Shown here: positions 39,253-48,329 of the stretch, piece by piece
Position numbering within the stretch: the first letter of the stretch is position 1
Layout of the letters: every line of letters begins with the position of its first letter
Translations under genes and position numbers: made by a program
Notes under the pieces: generated by a model
Database searches by the model: none
Told to the model about the DNA's origin: nothing
Seen by the model: the letters and a program-made list of their open reading frames with translations, nothing else
Assembly: GCA_018716725.1 (NCBI GenBank)
Contig: DVJP01000050.1
Coordinates: 1 to 64,000, forward strand
DNA length: 64,000 bases
Reading direction: 5' to 3'
DNA from: Candidatus Merdivicinus excrementipullorum
GTDB taxonomy: Bacteria; Bacillota; Clostridia; Oscillospirales; Ruminococcaceae

Positions 39253-40463
39253 CGGGGATGGTTTACACGGTTTCCCAGATAAACCGGATGCTCAAAGGCA
39301 AGCTGGACGGCGACCCGGCCTTTCAGGACGTCTTTGTCCGGGGGGAAATCTCCAATTTCACCCACCACATGAAAACCGGGCATTTTTATTTCACCATCAA
39401 AGATCAGTCGGCCTCCATTAAGGCCATTATGTTCCAGTGGAACACCCGCCGCCTGCGGTTTCTGCCCCAAAACGGCATGAACGTGATCCTCTTCGGGAAC
39501 ATCCAGCTCTTTGAGCGGGACGGCATCTGCCAGGTCAACTGCCTGGACATGCAGCCGGACGGGGTAGGGGCTTTGGCCATTGCCTTTGAGCAGCTGAAAG
39601 CCAAGCTGGCGGCCCAGGGGATTTTCGACCCGGCCCACAAGCGGCCCCTGCCGCCCCTGCCAAAGAAAATCGGGGTGGTGACCTCCAAAAACGGGGCGGC
39701 CCTGCAGGATATCCGCCAGATTTTAAGCCGCCGTTACCCGGTGGCGGAACTTATATTGTTCCCGGTGCTGGTGCAGGGGGAAAACGCCCCGGAATCTATC
39801 TGCGCCGGGATTGCCGCAGCCCAGAACGCCGGTTTGGACGTGCTCATTGTGGGCCGGGGCGGCGGCTCTTTGGAGGATTTGTGGGCCTTTAACGACGAAC
39901 GGGTGGCGCTGGCCATTTACAATTCCAGGGTCCCGGTGATTTCCGCCGTGGGCCATGAGGTGGACGTGACCATCGCCGATTTGGCGGCGGATTTAAGGGC
40001 GCCGACTCCATCGGCTGCGGCGGAGCTGGCTGTCCCGGACCGGGAAACCATATTGGCGTCCTTAGCCGATGTCCGGGAACGGCTTGCCCAGGCGGCCGGG
40101 CGGATTTTGGACGCAAACCAAAGCCGGTGCGAAGCGCTGGCTGTGCGGCTGGAGAAAAATTCCCCGGAAAACCGGTGCAGGATGCTGGCGGACAGGCTGG
40201 ATTCCTTAAAAATCCGCTTAAGCCAGCAGGAAAGCCTGCTGATAGAACGCCCGGCGGCGCGGCTGCGGCAGAACGCGGCCAAATTGGAGGCGTTAAGCCC
40301 CTTAAAGGTCCTGCTGCGGGGATATGCGGCGGTGTTTGACGGAAAACAGGCGGTTTCCTCCGTTTCCAAGCTGGAAAAGGGGGACCGGGTTTCCATCCGC
40401 TTTGCCGACGGCAGTGCGGAAGCGGAGATTTTGGCGGTGTCGCCGGAAAGGAACGAACCATGA
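39249..40463 (+). CDS. xseA: exodeoxyribonuclease VII large subunit
   Basis: Catalytic subunit of the single-strand DNA exonuclease, 404 residues. An OB domain (VYTVSQINRMLKGKLDGDPA, VRGEISNFTHHMKTGHFYFT) is followed by the nuclease core (KKIGVVTSKNGAALQDIRQI, VLIVGRGGGSLEDLWAFNDE, VISAVGHEVDVTIADLAADL with RAPTPSAAAE) and a coiled region. Starts in a 4-nt overlap with the previous gene; MVYTV at 39258 is an alternative start. Ends 4 nt into xseB. Confidence 0.97.
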   Translation: MTGMVYTVSQINRMLKGKLDGDPAFQDVFVRGEISNFTHHMKTGHFYFTIKDQSASIKAIMFQWNTRRLRFLPQNGMNVILFGNIQLFERDGICQVNCLDMQPDGVGALAIAFEQLKAKLAAQGIFDPAHKRPLPPLPKKIGVVTSKNGAALQDIRQILSRRYPVAELILFPVLVQGENAPESICAGIAAAQNAGLDVLIVGRGGGSLEDLWAFNDERVALAIYNSRVPVISAVGHEVDVTIADLAADLRAPTPSAAAELAVPDRETILASLADVRERLAQAAGRILDANQSRCEALAVRLEKNSPENRCRMLADRLDSLKIRLSQQESLLIERPAARLRQNAAKLEALSPLKVLLRGYAAVFDGKQAVSSVSKLEKGDRVSIRFADGSAEAEILAVSPERNEP

Positions 40464-40684
40464 GCGCTATGACCTTTGAAAAGGCCCTTGAAAAATTGTC
40501 CGGGGTGGTTTCCCAGCTGGAAAGCGGAAATTTACCCTTGGAAAAATCCATGAAGCTTTATGAGGAAGGGGTATCCCTGACGGCTTTCTGCGAACAGGAG
40601 CTGCAAAAAGCCGCCCTCCGCATCCGGGAAATCCGGCCGGAAACCTCAAAACAGCAGGAAGGCGGGAATGAAGATGAAGAATGA
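40460..40684 (+). CDS. xseB: exodeoxyribonuclease VII small subunit
   Basis: A 74-residue helical protein. TFEKALEKLSGVVSQLESGN and LPLEKSMKLYEEGVSLTAFC are the family signature. It overlaps xseA by 4 nt and ispA by 17 nt, so all three are coupled. Confidence 0.96.
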   Translation: MSAMTFEKALEKLSGVVSQLESGNLPLEKSMKLYEEGVSLTAFCEQELQKAALRIREIRPETSKQQEGGNEDEE

Positions 40685-41531
40685 ATGGCTGGAACAGATC
40701 GAATCGGCCTTGAAAGAGGCGGCGGCTGTGCCGGACATGCCTTATAAACAGACAGCCGAAGCTATGGCGTACAGTTTAGAAGCCAGAGGAAAACGGCTGC
40801 GGCCCATGCTGGCGCTGGAATTCTGCCGGCTGGCAGGTGGGGAGCCGGAAAAAGCCATGCCTTTCGCCTGCGCGGTGGAAATGATCCACACCTACTCTTT
40901 AATTCACGACGACCTTCCCTGCATGGACAACGACGATATGCGCCGGGGCAAGCCCTCCTGCCACAAGGCTTTCGGGGAGGCCACCGCCCTTTTGGCCGGG
41001 GACGCTTTGCTGACCAAGGCCTTTGAAATGCTGTCCAAAGCGGAGCTTCCGCCGGAACGGATTGTTAAGGCCGCTGCCATCCTGTCCCGGTGCGCCGGGA
41101 TCGACGGCATGATCGGCGGACAGGCTGTGGATCTGCTAAACGAGGCGCAGGCCCCTGATTTTGATATATTGGAGCTTACCTGCCGCCTGAAAACCGCCGC
41201 CCTGCTGCAGGCCGCCTGCCTTTTGGGCACGGCTGCGGCCGGAAATGACCAAATGGCGGACAAGGCACGGGAATACGGGCTGAATTTGGGACTTGCCTTC
41301 CAGATTGTGGACGACATCTTGGACGTCACGGGGGACTCCGCCCTTTTGGGGAAACCTGTGGGCAGCGACGCGGAAAACGGGAAAACCACCTTTGTCACCC
41401 TCTGCGGCCTTGAAAAGGCCCGGGAGCTGGCGGAAAAGTACAGCCGGGGGGCTGTTGAGGTTTTGGCCCAAATCCCCGGCAGCGAGGATTTGTCCCGTTT
41501 GACAGAGCAGCTTCTGCTGCGGAAACATTGA
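40668..41531 (+). CDS. ispA: polyprenyl (farnesyl) diphosphate synthase
   Basis: Builds farnesyl diphosphate from DMAPP/GPP and IPP, 287 residues. The first Asp-rich motif is LIHDDLPCMDNDDMRRG (about 83-99) and the second FQIVDDILDVTGD (about 208-220); GKRLRPML precedes them. The spacing DDxxxxD and residues before it fit a farnesyl-type bacterial synthase. It overlaps the end of xseB. With dxs 500 bp downstream and uppP at 48 kb it serves the isoprenoid and undecaprenyl pathway. Confidence 0.95.
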   Translation: MKMKNEWLEQIESALKEAAAVPDMPYKQTAEAMAYSLEARGKRLRPMLALEFCRLAGGEPEKAMPFACAVEMIHTYSLIHDDLPCMDNDDMRRGKPSCHKAFGEATALLAGDALLTKAFEMLSKAELPPERIVKAAAILSRCAGIDGMIGGQAVDLLNEAQAPDFDILELTCRLKTAALLQAACLLGTAAAGNDQMADKAREYGLNLGLAFQIVDDILDVTGDSALLGKPVGSDAENGKTTFVTLCGLEKARELAEKYSRGAVEVLAQIPGSEDLSRLTEQLLLRKH

Positions 41532-41567
41532 CGAAATTAGGCTCCAGCGGCCGGAAAGGGGTTTGTT

Positions 41568-42011
41568 ATGGACCAACTGCTGCAAATCTTTGACAACCGG
41601 GTTTTGTGGATTTCGATTGCCGGCTGGTTCGCGGCTCAATTTTTGAAAGTGGTTTTTTACGCCTGCAAAAACCGGAAGTTCAGCCTGGAACGGCTCATGG
41701 GGGCGGGCGGGATGCCCAGCTCCCACAGCTCCACCGTCTGCGGAATGACGGTGGCTGTGGGGCGTACATACGGCCTGGACTCGCCGCTTTTTGCCATTTC
41801 CCTGATAGTGGCTTTTATTGTCATGTACGACGCCACAGGCGTCCGGCGGGCGGCCGGGGAGCAGGCCCGGGTGCTGAACCGGCTTTTGATGGAGCACGAT
41901 AAAGCGGAAGCGCAGAAGGCGCTGAAAGAATTCCTGGGCCACACGCCGCTGGAGGTTCTGGGCGGCGCGGTATTGGGCATCGCCCTGGGCTTCCTCATCC
42001 CAATCGCGTAA
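41568..42011 (+). CDS. divergent PAP2 family membrane phosphatase-like protein
   Basis: A 147-residue membrane protein of the DUF212/divergent PAP2 family with about four helices. GAGGMPSSHSSTVCGMTVAV and FIVMYDATGVRRAAGEQARV carry the Ser-His and Arg residues of the family, and LKEFLGHTPLEVLGGAVLGI closes it. Its place between ispA and dxs suggests a role with polyprenyl phosphates, but no substrate has been shown. Confidence 0.9.
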   Translation: MDQLLQIFDNRVLWISIAGWFAAQFLKVVFYACKNRKFSLERLMGAGGMPSSHSSTVCGMTVAVGRTYGLDSPLFAISLIVAFIVMYDATGVRRAAGEQARVLNRLLMEHDKAEAQKALKEFLGHTPLEVLGGAVLGIALGFLIPIA

Positions 42012-42025
42012 GGAGCTTAACTGTA

Positions 42026-43873
42026 ATGGGGAAATATCCGATATTGGAAACGGTCCATTCCCCGGCGGACATCCGGAAAATGGACTATCAGACGCTGGAG
42101 CAGCTCTGCGGGGAGATCCGGGAATTCTTAGTGGAAACCGTATCTCAAACCGGAGGGCATTTGGCGTCCAACCTGGGGACGGTGGAGCTGACCCTTGCCA
42201 TCCACCGGGTTTTTCACACGCCGGAAGATACGGTGGTGTGGGACGTGGGCCATCAAAGCTATACCCATAAAATCATCACCGGCCGCCGGGAGCAGTTTTC
42301 CACCCTGCGTCAGCCGGGAGGAATCTCTGGGTTCCCGAAGCCGGGCGAAAGCGTTTACGACGCCTTTACCGTTGGGCACAGCTCCACTTCTATTTCTTCC
42401 GCCTATGCGGCGGCCTGCGCCAATAAAATGCGGGGCAACGACCTTTGCTCCGTGGCTGTTATCGGGGACGGCGCCTTTACCGGCGGCATGGCCTATGAGG
42501 CTTTGAACAACGCCGGGCGCAGCAAAACCAACCTGATTATTATTCTGAACCACAACGCCATGTCCATCAGCCGGAATGTGGGGGCTTTCGCCCGGTATCT
42601 GGCTGTGATCCGCTCCAAGCCCTCCTACCTGCGGCTGAAGGAGCGGACGGAAAAGGTTTTGGATCACCTTCCGGTGATCGGGCCTCACATGAAGGAGACC
42701 TTGCGCTCCTCCAAATCCCTTCTGAAGTTTTTGCTTTACCACGCAACTTTCTTTGAGGAAATGGGATTTGCCTATTTCGGCCCGGTGGACGGCCACGACC
42801 TGCCTGCCTTAGAGCAGACCCTCCGGCGGGCCAGGGAACTGCACAGCCCCGCCTTTATCCATGTGGAAACTACCAAGGGCAAGGGCTATGAATTTGCGGA
42901 AAAGGACCCCATGGCCTATCACGGCGTTGGGGGATTTGATATTGAAACCGGCAACCCGGACCGGCCGGCTATGGATTCTTTCTCCACGGTTTTTGGGGAG
43001 AAGCTGTCGCAAATGGCTGACCAGGACGACAAAATCTGCGCCATTACGGCGGCTATGAAGGAGGGTACCGGCCTTTCCGGCTTTGCGTCGGCCCATAAGA
43101 ACCGCTTTTTTGACGTAGGCATCGCGGAGCAGCACGCCGTGACCTTTGCGGCGGGCCTGGCCTCCAAAGGATTCCGGCCGGTATTTGCCGTTTACTCCAC
43201 CTTTTTGCAGCGGGCCTATGACCAGATCCTCCACGACGCGGCCATTGGCCGTCTCCATGTGGTGCTGGCCGTCGATAGGGCCGGTTTGGTGGGGGACGAC
43301 GGCGAAACCCACCAGGGGATTTACGATGTGGCTTTTTTAAGCAGCATCCCCGGGGTGCAGATTTTCGCCCCGGCGTCCTATCAGGAGCTGGAAGCCCTGC
43401 TGGAACGGGCCGTGTACCGGGAAACCGGCGTTATCGCAGTCCGCTATCCCCGGGGGAGCCAGCCGGAAGGGCTGCCGGAACCGGACAGCGGGGACGGGGA
43501 TTACCGCCGGTTGGGAGAATCCGGGAAACGGGCGGCGGTTTCCTACGGCCGGACGTTTGCCTCCCTTTGGAAGGCTTCCCGGGAATTGGAACAGCCTCCG
43601 GCGATTTACCAGCTGCGGAAAATTTACCCTCTGCCGGAGGGACTGCTGGAAGAACTTTTAGAATTTCAGGAGATTTTCTTTTTTGAGGAAGCGGAGGCCG
43701 CCGGTTCCATTAGCGAGCATTTGGAAGCGGCCCTCTGCGCACGGGGATGGAAAGGCCGTTTTGAGGCGGTGACTTTGCCGTCCGCCTTTATCCCCCAGGG
43801 CAGGGTCCCTGATTTGCTGGCGGAATACGGCCTGGATCAGGAGTCGATCCGGCGGCGTTTACAGGAGGAATGA
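42026..43873 (+). CDS. dxs: 1-deoxy-D-xylulose-5-phosphate synthase
   Basis: First enzyme of the MEP isoprenoid pathway, thiamine-diphosphate dependent, 615 residues. The ThDP motif GDGAFTGGMAYEALNNAG lies at about 150-167; the catalytic His region HVETTKGKGYEFAEKDP and the transketolase-like second part with DVGIAEQHAVTFAAGLA (about 362-378) and AVDRAGLVGDDGETHQGIYD (about 415-434) follow. RBS AAGGAG lies 9 nt before ATG. It is co-directional with ispA. Confidence 0.97.
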   Translation: MGKYPILETVHSPADIRKMDYQTLEQLCGEIREFLVETVSQTGGHLASNLGTVELTLAIHRVFHTPEDTVVWDVGHQSYTHKIITGRREQFSTLRQPGGISGFPKPGESVYDAFTVGHSSTSISSAYAAACANKMRGNDLCSVAVIGDGAFTGGMAYEALNNAGRSKTNLIIILNHNAMSISRNVGAFARYLAVIRSKPSYLRLKERTEKVLDHLPVIGPHMKETLRSSKSLLKFLLYHATFFEEMGFAYFGPVDGHDLPALEQTLRRARELHSPAFIHVETTKGKGYEFAEKDPMAYHGVGGFDIETGNPDRPAMDSFSTVFGEKLSQMADQDDKICAITAAMKEGTGLSGFASAHKNRFFDVGIAEQHAVTFAAGLASKGFRPVFAVYSTFLQRAYDQILHDAAIGRLHVVLAVDRAGLVGDDGETHQGIYDVAFLSSIPGVQIFAPASYQELEALLERAVYRETGVIAVRYPRGSQPEGLPEPDSGDGDYRRLGESGKRAAVSYGRTFASLWKASRELEQPPAIYQLRKIYPLPEGLLEELLEFQEIFFFEEAEAAGSISEHLEAALCARGWKGRFEAVTLPSAFIPQGRVPDLLAEYGLDQESIRRRLQEE

Positions 43874-43879
43874 CTTAGG

Positions 43880-44713
43880 ATGACCAAAAATCGTTTGGAT
43901 GTGCTGATGGTGGAGCAGGGCCTGGCCCCCAGCCGGGAAAAGGCCAAAGCGCTGATTATGTCCGGCATTGTGTTTGTGGGGGATGAAAAAATAGACAAGG
44001 CGGGCGCCATGGTTCCCACGGACGCTGTGATCCGGATTAACGGGGAAACTCTGCCCTTTGTCAGCCGGGGCGGATTGAAGCTGCAAAAGGCCATTGAAGC
44101 CCATGATTTGGACTTGTCCGGCTACGTCTGCGCGGATATCGGGGCCTCTACCGGCGGTTTTTCCGACTGTATGCTCCAGCACGGGGCCAAAAAGGTTTAC
44201 GCCATTGACGTGGGCTACGGCCAGCTGGCCTGGAAGCTCCGCACCGACCCCCGGGTGGTCAATCTGGAACGGACCAACATCCGGTATGTGACGGAGGAGC
44301 AGATCCCGGAGGCCCTGGATTTCGGCTCCATTGACGTTTCCTTTATCTCCCTGACCTTGGTGCTGCCGGTGCTGCACCGGTTTTTAAAAGAAGGGGGCGG
44401 CGGCGTCTGCCTGGTGAAGCCCCAGTTTGAGGCGGGAAAAGGCAAGGTGGGCAAAAAAGGCGTGGTCCGGGACCCGGCCGTTCACCTGGAAGTGCTGAAA
44501 AAGATTTATGATTTCTGCGGGGAACTGGGACTCTGCATCAAGGGCGTCCATTTTTCCCCCATTAAAGGGCCGGAAGGCAATATCGAGTACCTTTATTACT
44601 TTGTGAAGTCCCCGGAAGCAACGATGTTTACAGAAGGCGATTTGCAAAAGCTGGTATCGGATTCCCACGCCCAGCTGGACCGAAAGGATGAAAGCCGTGA
44701 AACTGCTGATTAG
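43880..44713 (+). CDS. tlyA: TlyA family rRNA (2'-O) methyltransferase
   Basis: A 277-residue protein with an N-terminal S4 RNA-binding domain (RLDVLMVEQGLAPSREKAKA, about 4-60) and an FtsJ-like methyltransferase. The SAM site is ADIGASTGGFSDCMLQHGA (about 91-109), followed by VYAIDVGYGQLAWKLRTDPR and the FDFISLT-like segment SIDVSFISLTLVLPVL. K-D-K-E residues expected of the family are present in part. Relatives methylate 16S and 23S rRNA. The end overlaps nadK. Confidence 0.93.
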   Translation: MTKNRLDVLMVEQGLAPSREKAKALIMSGIVFVGDEKIDKAGAMVPTDAVIRINGETLPFVSRGGLKLQKAIEAHDLDLSGYVCADIGASTGGFSDCMLQHGAKKVYAIDVGYGQLAWKLRTDPRVVNLERTNIRYVTEEQIPEALDFGSIDVSFISLTLVLPVLHRFLKEGGGGVCLVKPQFEAGKGKVGKKGVVRDPAVHLEVLKKIYDFCGELGLCIKGVHFSPIKGPEGNIEYLYYFVKSPEATMFTEGDLQKLVSDSHAQLDRKDESRETAD

Positions 44714-45557
44714 GCCGAATCTGGATAAGGAAGGCGCCGCCCTCTGCGCGCGGCAGGTCTGCGCCATTGTCCAGGAGTGCGGCATGACGCCCTGGATGGA
44801 AAAATCCCTGGAACCCCTGTTTTCCACCTGCCCCGGGATGCAGTTTGTGGAGCCGGAAACCGCTTTCCGGGACTGCGACGTGTGCATTGTCATCGGCGGC
44901 GACGGGACTATCCTTCATACCGCCCAGCAGCTGATCCCATACGCCCGCCCGGTGCTGGGCATCAACTTAGGGCGGCTGGGATTTTTGGCCACCTTGGAAG
45001 CCGACCAGCTGCCCATGCTGGAACGGCTGGCGTCGGGGGACTATTCCCTGGAAAACCGGATGCTTTTGGAAGTGATCCTAACCAAAGGCGGGGAGGAAAA
45101 GACCTTCTTAGCTTTAAACGACGTGGTGGTTTCCAAGGTGGAAATGGCCAAGATTGTGGATATCCAGGTTTCCTGCGGCGGCCGGAAGGTGGGGAATTAC
45201 CGGGCTGACGGCGTGATTTTCGCGGCTCCCACCGGCACGACGGCCTACTCCCTTTCGGCAGGAGGGCCTATTGTGGACCCGGGCATGGACTGCATCGCCA
45301 TGACTCCCATCTGCCCTCATTCCCTGTTTTCCCGCACCATCCTCTTTAGCGGGGACAGCGTGCTGACGGCTCGGCCCGGGGCCCATGGCCAAAACCTTTA
45401 CCTGACAGTGGACGGGGAAGAAGGCGGATTTTTTCCGGATGACGCGGCGCTGACTGTGCGCCGGAGCCAGGTTCGCCTGTCCCTTATCAACCTGACGGGG
45501 AACGAATTTTATGAAGTGCTGAACAACAAGCTGCTGCGGCGGGCTTACGATGAATAG
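44697..45557 (+). CDS. nadK: NAD(+)/NADH kinase
   Basis: Makes NADP from NAD and ATP, 286 residues. VIGGDGTILHTAQQLI contains the GGDGT phosphate site (about 63-78), NLGRLGFLATLE follows, and APTGTTAYSLSAGGPIVDPG is the substrate-binding motif (about 178-197). The start is taken as GTG 44697 because AAAGGA lies 8 nt upstream; the ATG at 44688 directly abuts that sequence. It begins inside the tlyA end, so the pair is coupled. Confidence 0.95.
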   Translation: MKLLIRPNLDKEGAALCARQVCAIVQECGMTPWMEKSLEPLFSTCPGMQFVEPETAFRDCDVCIVIGGDGTILHTAQQLIPYARPVLGINLGRLGFLATLEADQLPMLERLASGDYSLENRMLLEVILTKGGEEKTFLALNDVVVSKVEMAKIVDIQVSCGGRKVGNYRADGVIFAAPTGTTAYSLSAGGPIVDPGMDCIAMTPICPHSLFSRTILFSGDSVLTARPGAHGQNLYLTVDGEEGGFFPDDAALTVRRSQVRLSLINLTGNEFYEVLNNKLLRRAYDE

Positions 45558-45568
45558 GAGGGCTGTGG

Positions 45569-46033
45569 ATGAAAGCCATGCGTTTGGCCAAAATTGTGGA
45601 GCTGGTGGAAAAAAATGAGATTTACACCCAGGAGGATCTGCTGGTCCTTTTGGCCAAGGAGGGGATCTCCACCACCCAGGCCACAATTTCCAGGGATATT
45701 AAGGAACTGAACCTGGTCAAGACTATTACGGAGGACGGCAAATACAAATATACCACCACCCGGAAGAAAAAAAGCGATTCCATGGAAAAAAAGTTCCGGG
45801 CTGTGTTTGTGGAATCAGTCATCAGCGTGGATTACGCTTTGAATACGGTGGTCATTAAGTGCCACACCGGCATGGCCAACGCGGCCTGCGCCTCCTTGGA
45901 CTCCATGGCGGAAATGGAGGGGATCGTCGGGACTTTGGCCGGGGACGACACCATTTTCGTGCTGATGCGCACGGAGAAAATGGCGGAGCATCTGACCAGC
46001 CATATCCGGGAAATGACCGGGCAGACAGATTGA
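45569..46033 (+). CDS. argR: arginine repressor
   Basis: A 154-residue regulator. The winged HTH covers LAKIVELVEKNEIYTQEDLL and STTQATISRDIKELNLVKTI (about 5-50). The C-terminal hexamerising arginine-binding domain has AGDDTIFVLMRTEKMAEHL with the two Asp residues (GDD), as in ArgR/AhrC. RBS AGGAGG. In Clostridia argR commonly lies next to recN as here; it controls arginine genes elsewhere. Confidence 0.95.
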   Translation: MKAMRLAKIVELVEKNEIYTQEDLLVLLAKEGISTTQATISRDIKELNLVKTITEDGKYKYTTTRKKKSDSMEKKFRAVFVESVISVDYALNTVVIKCHTGMANAACASLDSMAEMEGIVGTLAGDDTIFVLMRTEKMAEHLTSHIREMTGQTD

Positions 46034-46042
46034 GGGGAAACT

Positions 46043-47725
46043 ATGTTAGCAGCGTTATATATTGAAAACCTTGCAGTCATTGAAAAAACATATGTGGAAT
46101 TCCCCCGGGGCTTTACTGTGTTTACCGGGGAAACCGGCGCGGGGAAATCCATCCTCATCGACGCCATCAACGCCTGCCTGGGCCAGCGCACTACCCGGGA
46201 AATTGTCCGCACCGGCGCGAAAAAGGCCAGCATATCGGCCGTTTTTCGGGAGATTCCCCGGGATGCGGCGGATATGCTCCTAAAAAACGGGTATTCTGTT
46301 GAGGAAAGCGGCGAGCTGCTCCTGGACCGCACAATCCATGCAGACGGCCGCACCAGCGCCCGTGTAAACGGCCGGCCGGCGGCTGTGGGGTTTCTGCGGG
46401 AAATTGGCCCCCGGCTCATCAACATCCATGGCCAGCACGACAGCCAGACCCTCCTTTCCCCAGAAAAGCACCTGGGGATTTTGGACAATTTCGGCGGCCT
46501 TCACGAGGAAACCGCCGCTTATCAGGAAAAATTCCTGGCCCTGCGGGACACGGTGCGGAAATTAAAATCCCTTTCCGCCAAGGAAACCGGCAATTCCAAA
46601 CGGGCGGAAATGCTGCGCTTTCAGATTGAGGAGATCCGGGCCGCCAAGCTCACCCCGGGCATCGAGGAACGGCTCATGGAAAAATCCCGGCGGTTCCAAA
46701 GCGTGGAGCGCATCGCCCGTGCCTTGGAATCCGCCTGCGTTTCCCTTTTGGGGGATGAGGAGGAATTGCAGGGGGCGGTGGATTTAGTGGAATCCGCCCA
46801 GGGGGAAATGTCGGCTTTGTCGGAATTCCCTGAATTTTCCGCCGCGGCGGAAACTCTGGAAGGGATTTCCCTAGAGCTTTCCGAGCTTTCCGCAAACCTC
46901 CGGGGCCAGCTCTCCGCATTGGAGTACGACCAGCAGGAGGCGGATCTGGTGGAGGCCCGTTTGAGCCAAATTCACCGGCTGAAACTGAAATACGGCAGCA
47001 CGGTTTCGGAAATTTTAGACTTTATGGAGGACGCAAAACGGGAGCTTGCCGGCATCGAGTCCGGGGACGAGCAGCTCCGGGAGCTGACCAAGCAGGCCGC
47101 CCTTCAGAAAAAGGAAGTGGCCCGGCTGGCCGCCCGGCTGACGGAACACCGGAAGGAAGCCGCCGCGCGTTTTGTGGAAAAAGTGTCCGGGGAAGCCCGT
47201 TTCCTGGAAATGCCCAGTCTGCGCATGGAAGCGGATTTCCGCCCGGCCAAGCTGGGAATCCAAGGGGACCACACCATGGAGCTTTTGATTTCCGCAAACC
47301 CCGGGGAGCCGCCGAAACCCATTTCCAAAATCGCTTCCGGCGGCGAATTGTCCCGGATCATGTTGGCCATCAAAAGCGCCCTGGCGGAAAAGGACGATGT
47401 GGACACCCTGATTTTTGATGAAATCGACACCGGCGTCAGCGGCCGCGCTGCCCAGAAAATCGGCATGAAGCTGCGGGAAGTGGGGGCCTCCCGCCAGGTA
47501 TTTTGTGTCACCCATTCCGCCCAGGTGGCATCCCAGGGGGATTCCCAGTTTTTAATCCGGAAATCTTCTGACAAGGAAAAAACCTTTACAGAGGTTCTTC
47601 CCCTGGATATGGAAGGCCGGGTGGCGGAAATCGCCCGGATTATGGCCACCGACCAGGTCAGCGGCCTGGCCCGGGAAACCGCCCGGCGGATGCTGGAGGA
47701 AAACCAGGCCCCGGCTGATTTGTGA
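46043..47725 (+). CDS. recN: DNA repair protein RecN
   Basis: An SMC-like ATPase of 560 residues used in double-strand break repair. Walker A: FTGETGAGKSILIDAINACL (about 29-48). A coiled-coil arm of about 250 residues follows. The C-terminal part has KIASGGELSRIMLAIKSALA (ABC signature) and LIFDEIDTGVSGRAAQKIG (Walker B and D-loop). It follows argR by 9 nt. It closes the run that began at the Asp23 gene. Confidence 0.97.
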   Translation: MLAALYIENLAVIEKTYVEFPRGFTVFTGETGAGKSILIDAINACLGQRTTREIVRTGAKKASISAVFREIPRDAADMLLKNGYSVEESGELLLDRTIHADGRTSARVNGRPAAVGFLREIGPRLINIHGQHDSQTLLSPEKHLGILDNFGGLHEETAAYQEKFLALRDTVRKLKSLSAKETGNSKRAEMLRFQIEEIRAAKLTPGIEERLMEKSRRFQSVERIARALESACVSLLGDEEELQGAVDLVESAQGEMSALSEFPEFSAAAETLEGISLELSELSANLRGQLSALEYDQQEADLVEARLSQIHRLKLKYGSTVSEILDFMEDAKRELAGIESGDEQLRELTKQAALQKKEVARLAARLTEHRKEAAARFVEKVSGEARFLEMPSLRMEADFRPAKLGIQGDHTMELLISANPGEPPKPISKIASGGELSRIMLAIKSALAEKDDVDTLIFDEIDTGVSGRAAQKIGMKLREVGASRQVFCVTHSAQVASQGDSQFLIRKSSDKEKTFTEVLPLDMEGRVAEIARIMATDQVSGLARETARRMLEENQAPADL

Positions 47726-47753
47726 CGGAAGAATTCAGAAAGCCTCCGGGCTT

Positions 47754-48161
47754 TCAATGAAGATACCGGCAAAAATAGTTCCGGATTGACCGGGCAACCC
47801 GGAATACCGGGGCGCACAGCAAAAACCAAAGGGCAAAATACAGCGGGCAGACCTGGCCCAACAGGTTCCCGAAAAGGTCGGAATAATCCCAAACCGCCCA
47901 CTTGAGCTTCAGGTTTACAACACACCCGACGATGAATTCTATAGCGGTGATCCAGCAGGCCCCCCGCAGACATTTGGCGGGGAGCCGCTCTGTTTCATGC
48001 CGCCCGTCGATCTGATAGAGCAGAAGGAAACAGACGCCGCCGGTGACCGCCATGGTCCAGTGGGTGAACCCGCGCCAGAGAATCTCAATCAGGCTGTAGC
48101 CGACAGAGCCAATCAGATATATGATCCCGCATTCTTTCGCTTTATGCAGAGTTTTTTCCAT
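47754..48161 (-). CDS. small CmpB-like membrane protein
   Basis: A 135-residue protein with about four hydrophobic segments: GIIYLIGSVGYSLIEILWRG, TMAVTGGVCFLLLYQIDG, CWITAIEFIVGCVVNLKL and LGQVCPLYFALWFLLCAPVF. WDYSDLFGNLLGQVCP is the landmark shared with the PF06541 group (compare the protein at 25115). It lacks the charged tail of the longer protein. It is convergent with recN. Function unknown. Confidence 0.75.
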   Translation of the reverse strand: MEKTLHKAKECGIIYLIGSVGYSLIEILWRGFTHWTMAVTGGVCFLLLYQIDGRHETERLPAKCLRGACWITAIEFIVGCVVNLKLKWAVWDYSDLFGNLLGQVCPLYFALWFLLCAPVFRVARSIRNYFCRYLH

Positions 48162-48266
48162 TTTATCCCATCCTTAATTCTTGGTGGTATATGGGTATTC
48201 TGTCCCATGAATAGTGAAATATGAACCTGCGGGAAATGAAAAAAGGATTAAGAATGGAAGATTCCG

Positions 48267-48295
48267 TTGACCGGATGCATAAGCTGTGCTATACT
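48267..48295 (+). promoter_or_regulatory. sigma-A promoter of uppP
   Basis: TTGACC, 17-nt spacer, TATACT, about 35 nt before the uppP start codon. Confidence 0.75.
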
Positions 48296-48329
48296 CATAA
48301 AGGAAATTCTGGAAACTGTGGGGGATATT

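Noticed and set aside
47736-47752. Terminator between recN and the convergent membrane protein gene
   Set aside because: The AAAGCC/GGCTTT stem is short and has no T run on either strand; too weak to list as a feature.
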